Shown here: piece after piece, positions 12,551-12,577 of the stretch
How the letters are laid out: the number at the start of each line of letters is the position of its first letter
How positions within the stretch are numbered: the stretch's first letter is position 1
DNA from: Methanosarcinales archaeon
GTDB lineage: Archaea > Halobacteriota > Methanosarcinia > Methanosarcinales > Methanosarcinaceae
Length of the DNA: 12,577 bases
Reading direction: 5' to 3'
Assembly (NCBI GenBank): GCA_012329085.1
Contig: JAAXQB010000213.1
Span: forward strand, 1 to 12,577
Translations under genes and position numbers: made by a program
The notes under the pieces: generated by a model
What the model was told of the DNA's origin: nothing
Databases searched by the model: none
Seen by the model: the letters and a program-made list of their open reading frames with translations, nothing else

Positions 12551-12562
12551 TTTATCACACTT
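12538..12562 (+). terminator. stem-loop straddling the hisB stop
   Basis: GTGTGAT (12540-12546) and ATCACAC (12554-12560) pair around TTAATTT, extended by one G-T and one A-T pair. The TAA stop is in the loop. It may mark the end of the his operon, although no long U-run follows before the window ends. Confidence 0.45.
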
Positions 12563-12577
12563 GCAATACATACATGA

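Overview
The window reads as AT-rich chromosomal DNA from a hydrogenotrophic methanogenic archaeon. The evidence is gene content: two genes of methanofuran synthesis (mfnD, mfnF), a CofA-type lactaldehyde dehydrogenase (coenzyme F420 branch), the hydrogenase maturation pair hypB-hypE, two archaeal orphan families (DUF357 and UPF0212/DUF555), an MJ0406-type nucleoside kinase, and a hisG-hisA-hisB run. Archaeal TATA-like boxes and apparently leaderless starts agree with this. The adjacency of DUF357, UPF0212, the kinase and hisGAB suggests Methanomicrobiales or a relative; this is inference from gene order, not proof.

Layout: (1) 1-129, a possible cut-off reading frame running through a palindromic repeat. 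(2) 126-1825, minus strand, hypB then hypE, overlapping by ATGA, for the nickel and cyanide-ligand steps of [NiFe]-hydrogenase assembly. (3) 2062-2280, plus strand, a two-helix membrane peptide ending in Cys-Cys-His, divergent from hypB across tandem palindromes. (4) 2281-2828, a gene-poor stretch with two small minus-strand frames. (5) 2829-4753, minus strand, mfnD then mfnF, overlapping by ATGA, consecutive steps of methanofuran assembly. (6) 4954-5526, plus strand, an uncharacterised amidotransferase-like protein, divergent from mfnD across a hexanucleotide microsatellite. (7) 5623-7929, minus strand, cofA and an E1-like MoeB/ThiF/HesA protein. (8) 7930-8444, a gene-free stretch packed with palindromes and a predicted three-way RNA fold. 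(9) 8445-8717, a DUF357 gene starting at TTG. (10) 8718-9138, AT-rich spacer with palindromic TATA elements. (11) 9139-12550, a compact five-gene plus-strand operon: UPF0212, nucleoside kinase, hisG, hisA, hisB.

Most genes are cofactor or amino-acid housekeeping. No CRISPR array, complete insertion sequence, rRNA or tRNA was recognised. The less ordinary content lies in the spacers. One dispersed palindrome family (arms GCTCAT...ATGAGC, usually followed by GTTA or GTTT) occurs in about ten copies. A second AT-rich palindrome family carries TATA-like sequence. Several stem-loops straddle stop codons, and a structured region precedes DUF357. Single-gene oddities include HypB with HKID in place of the NKxD guanine motif, and the Cys-Cys-His membrane peptide beside hypB.
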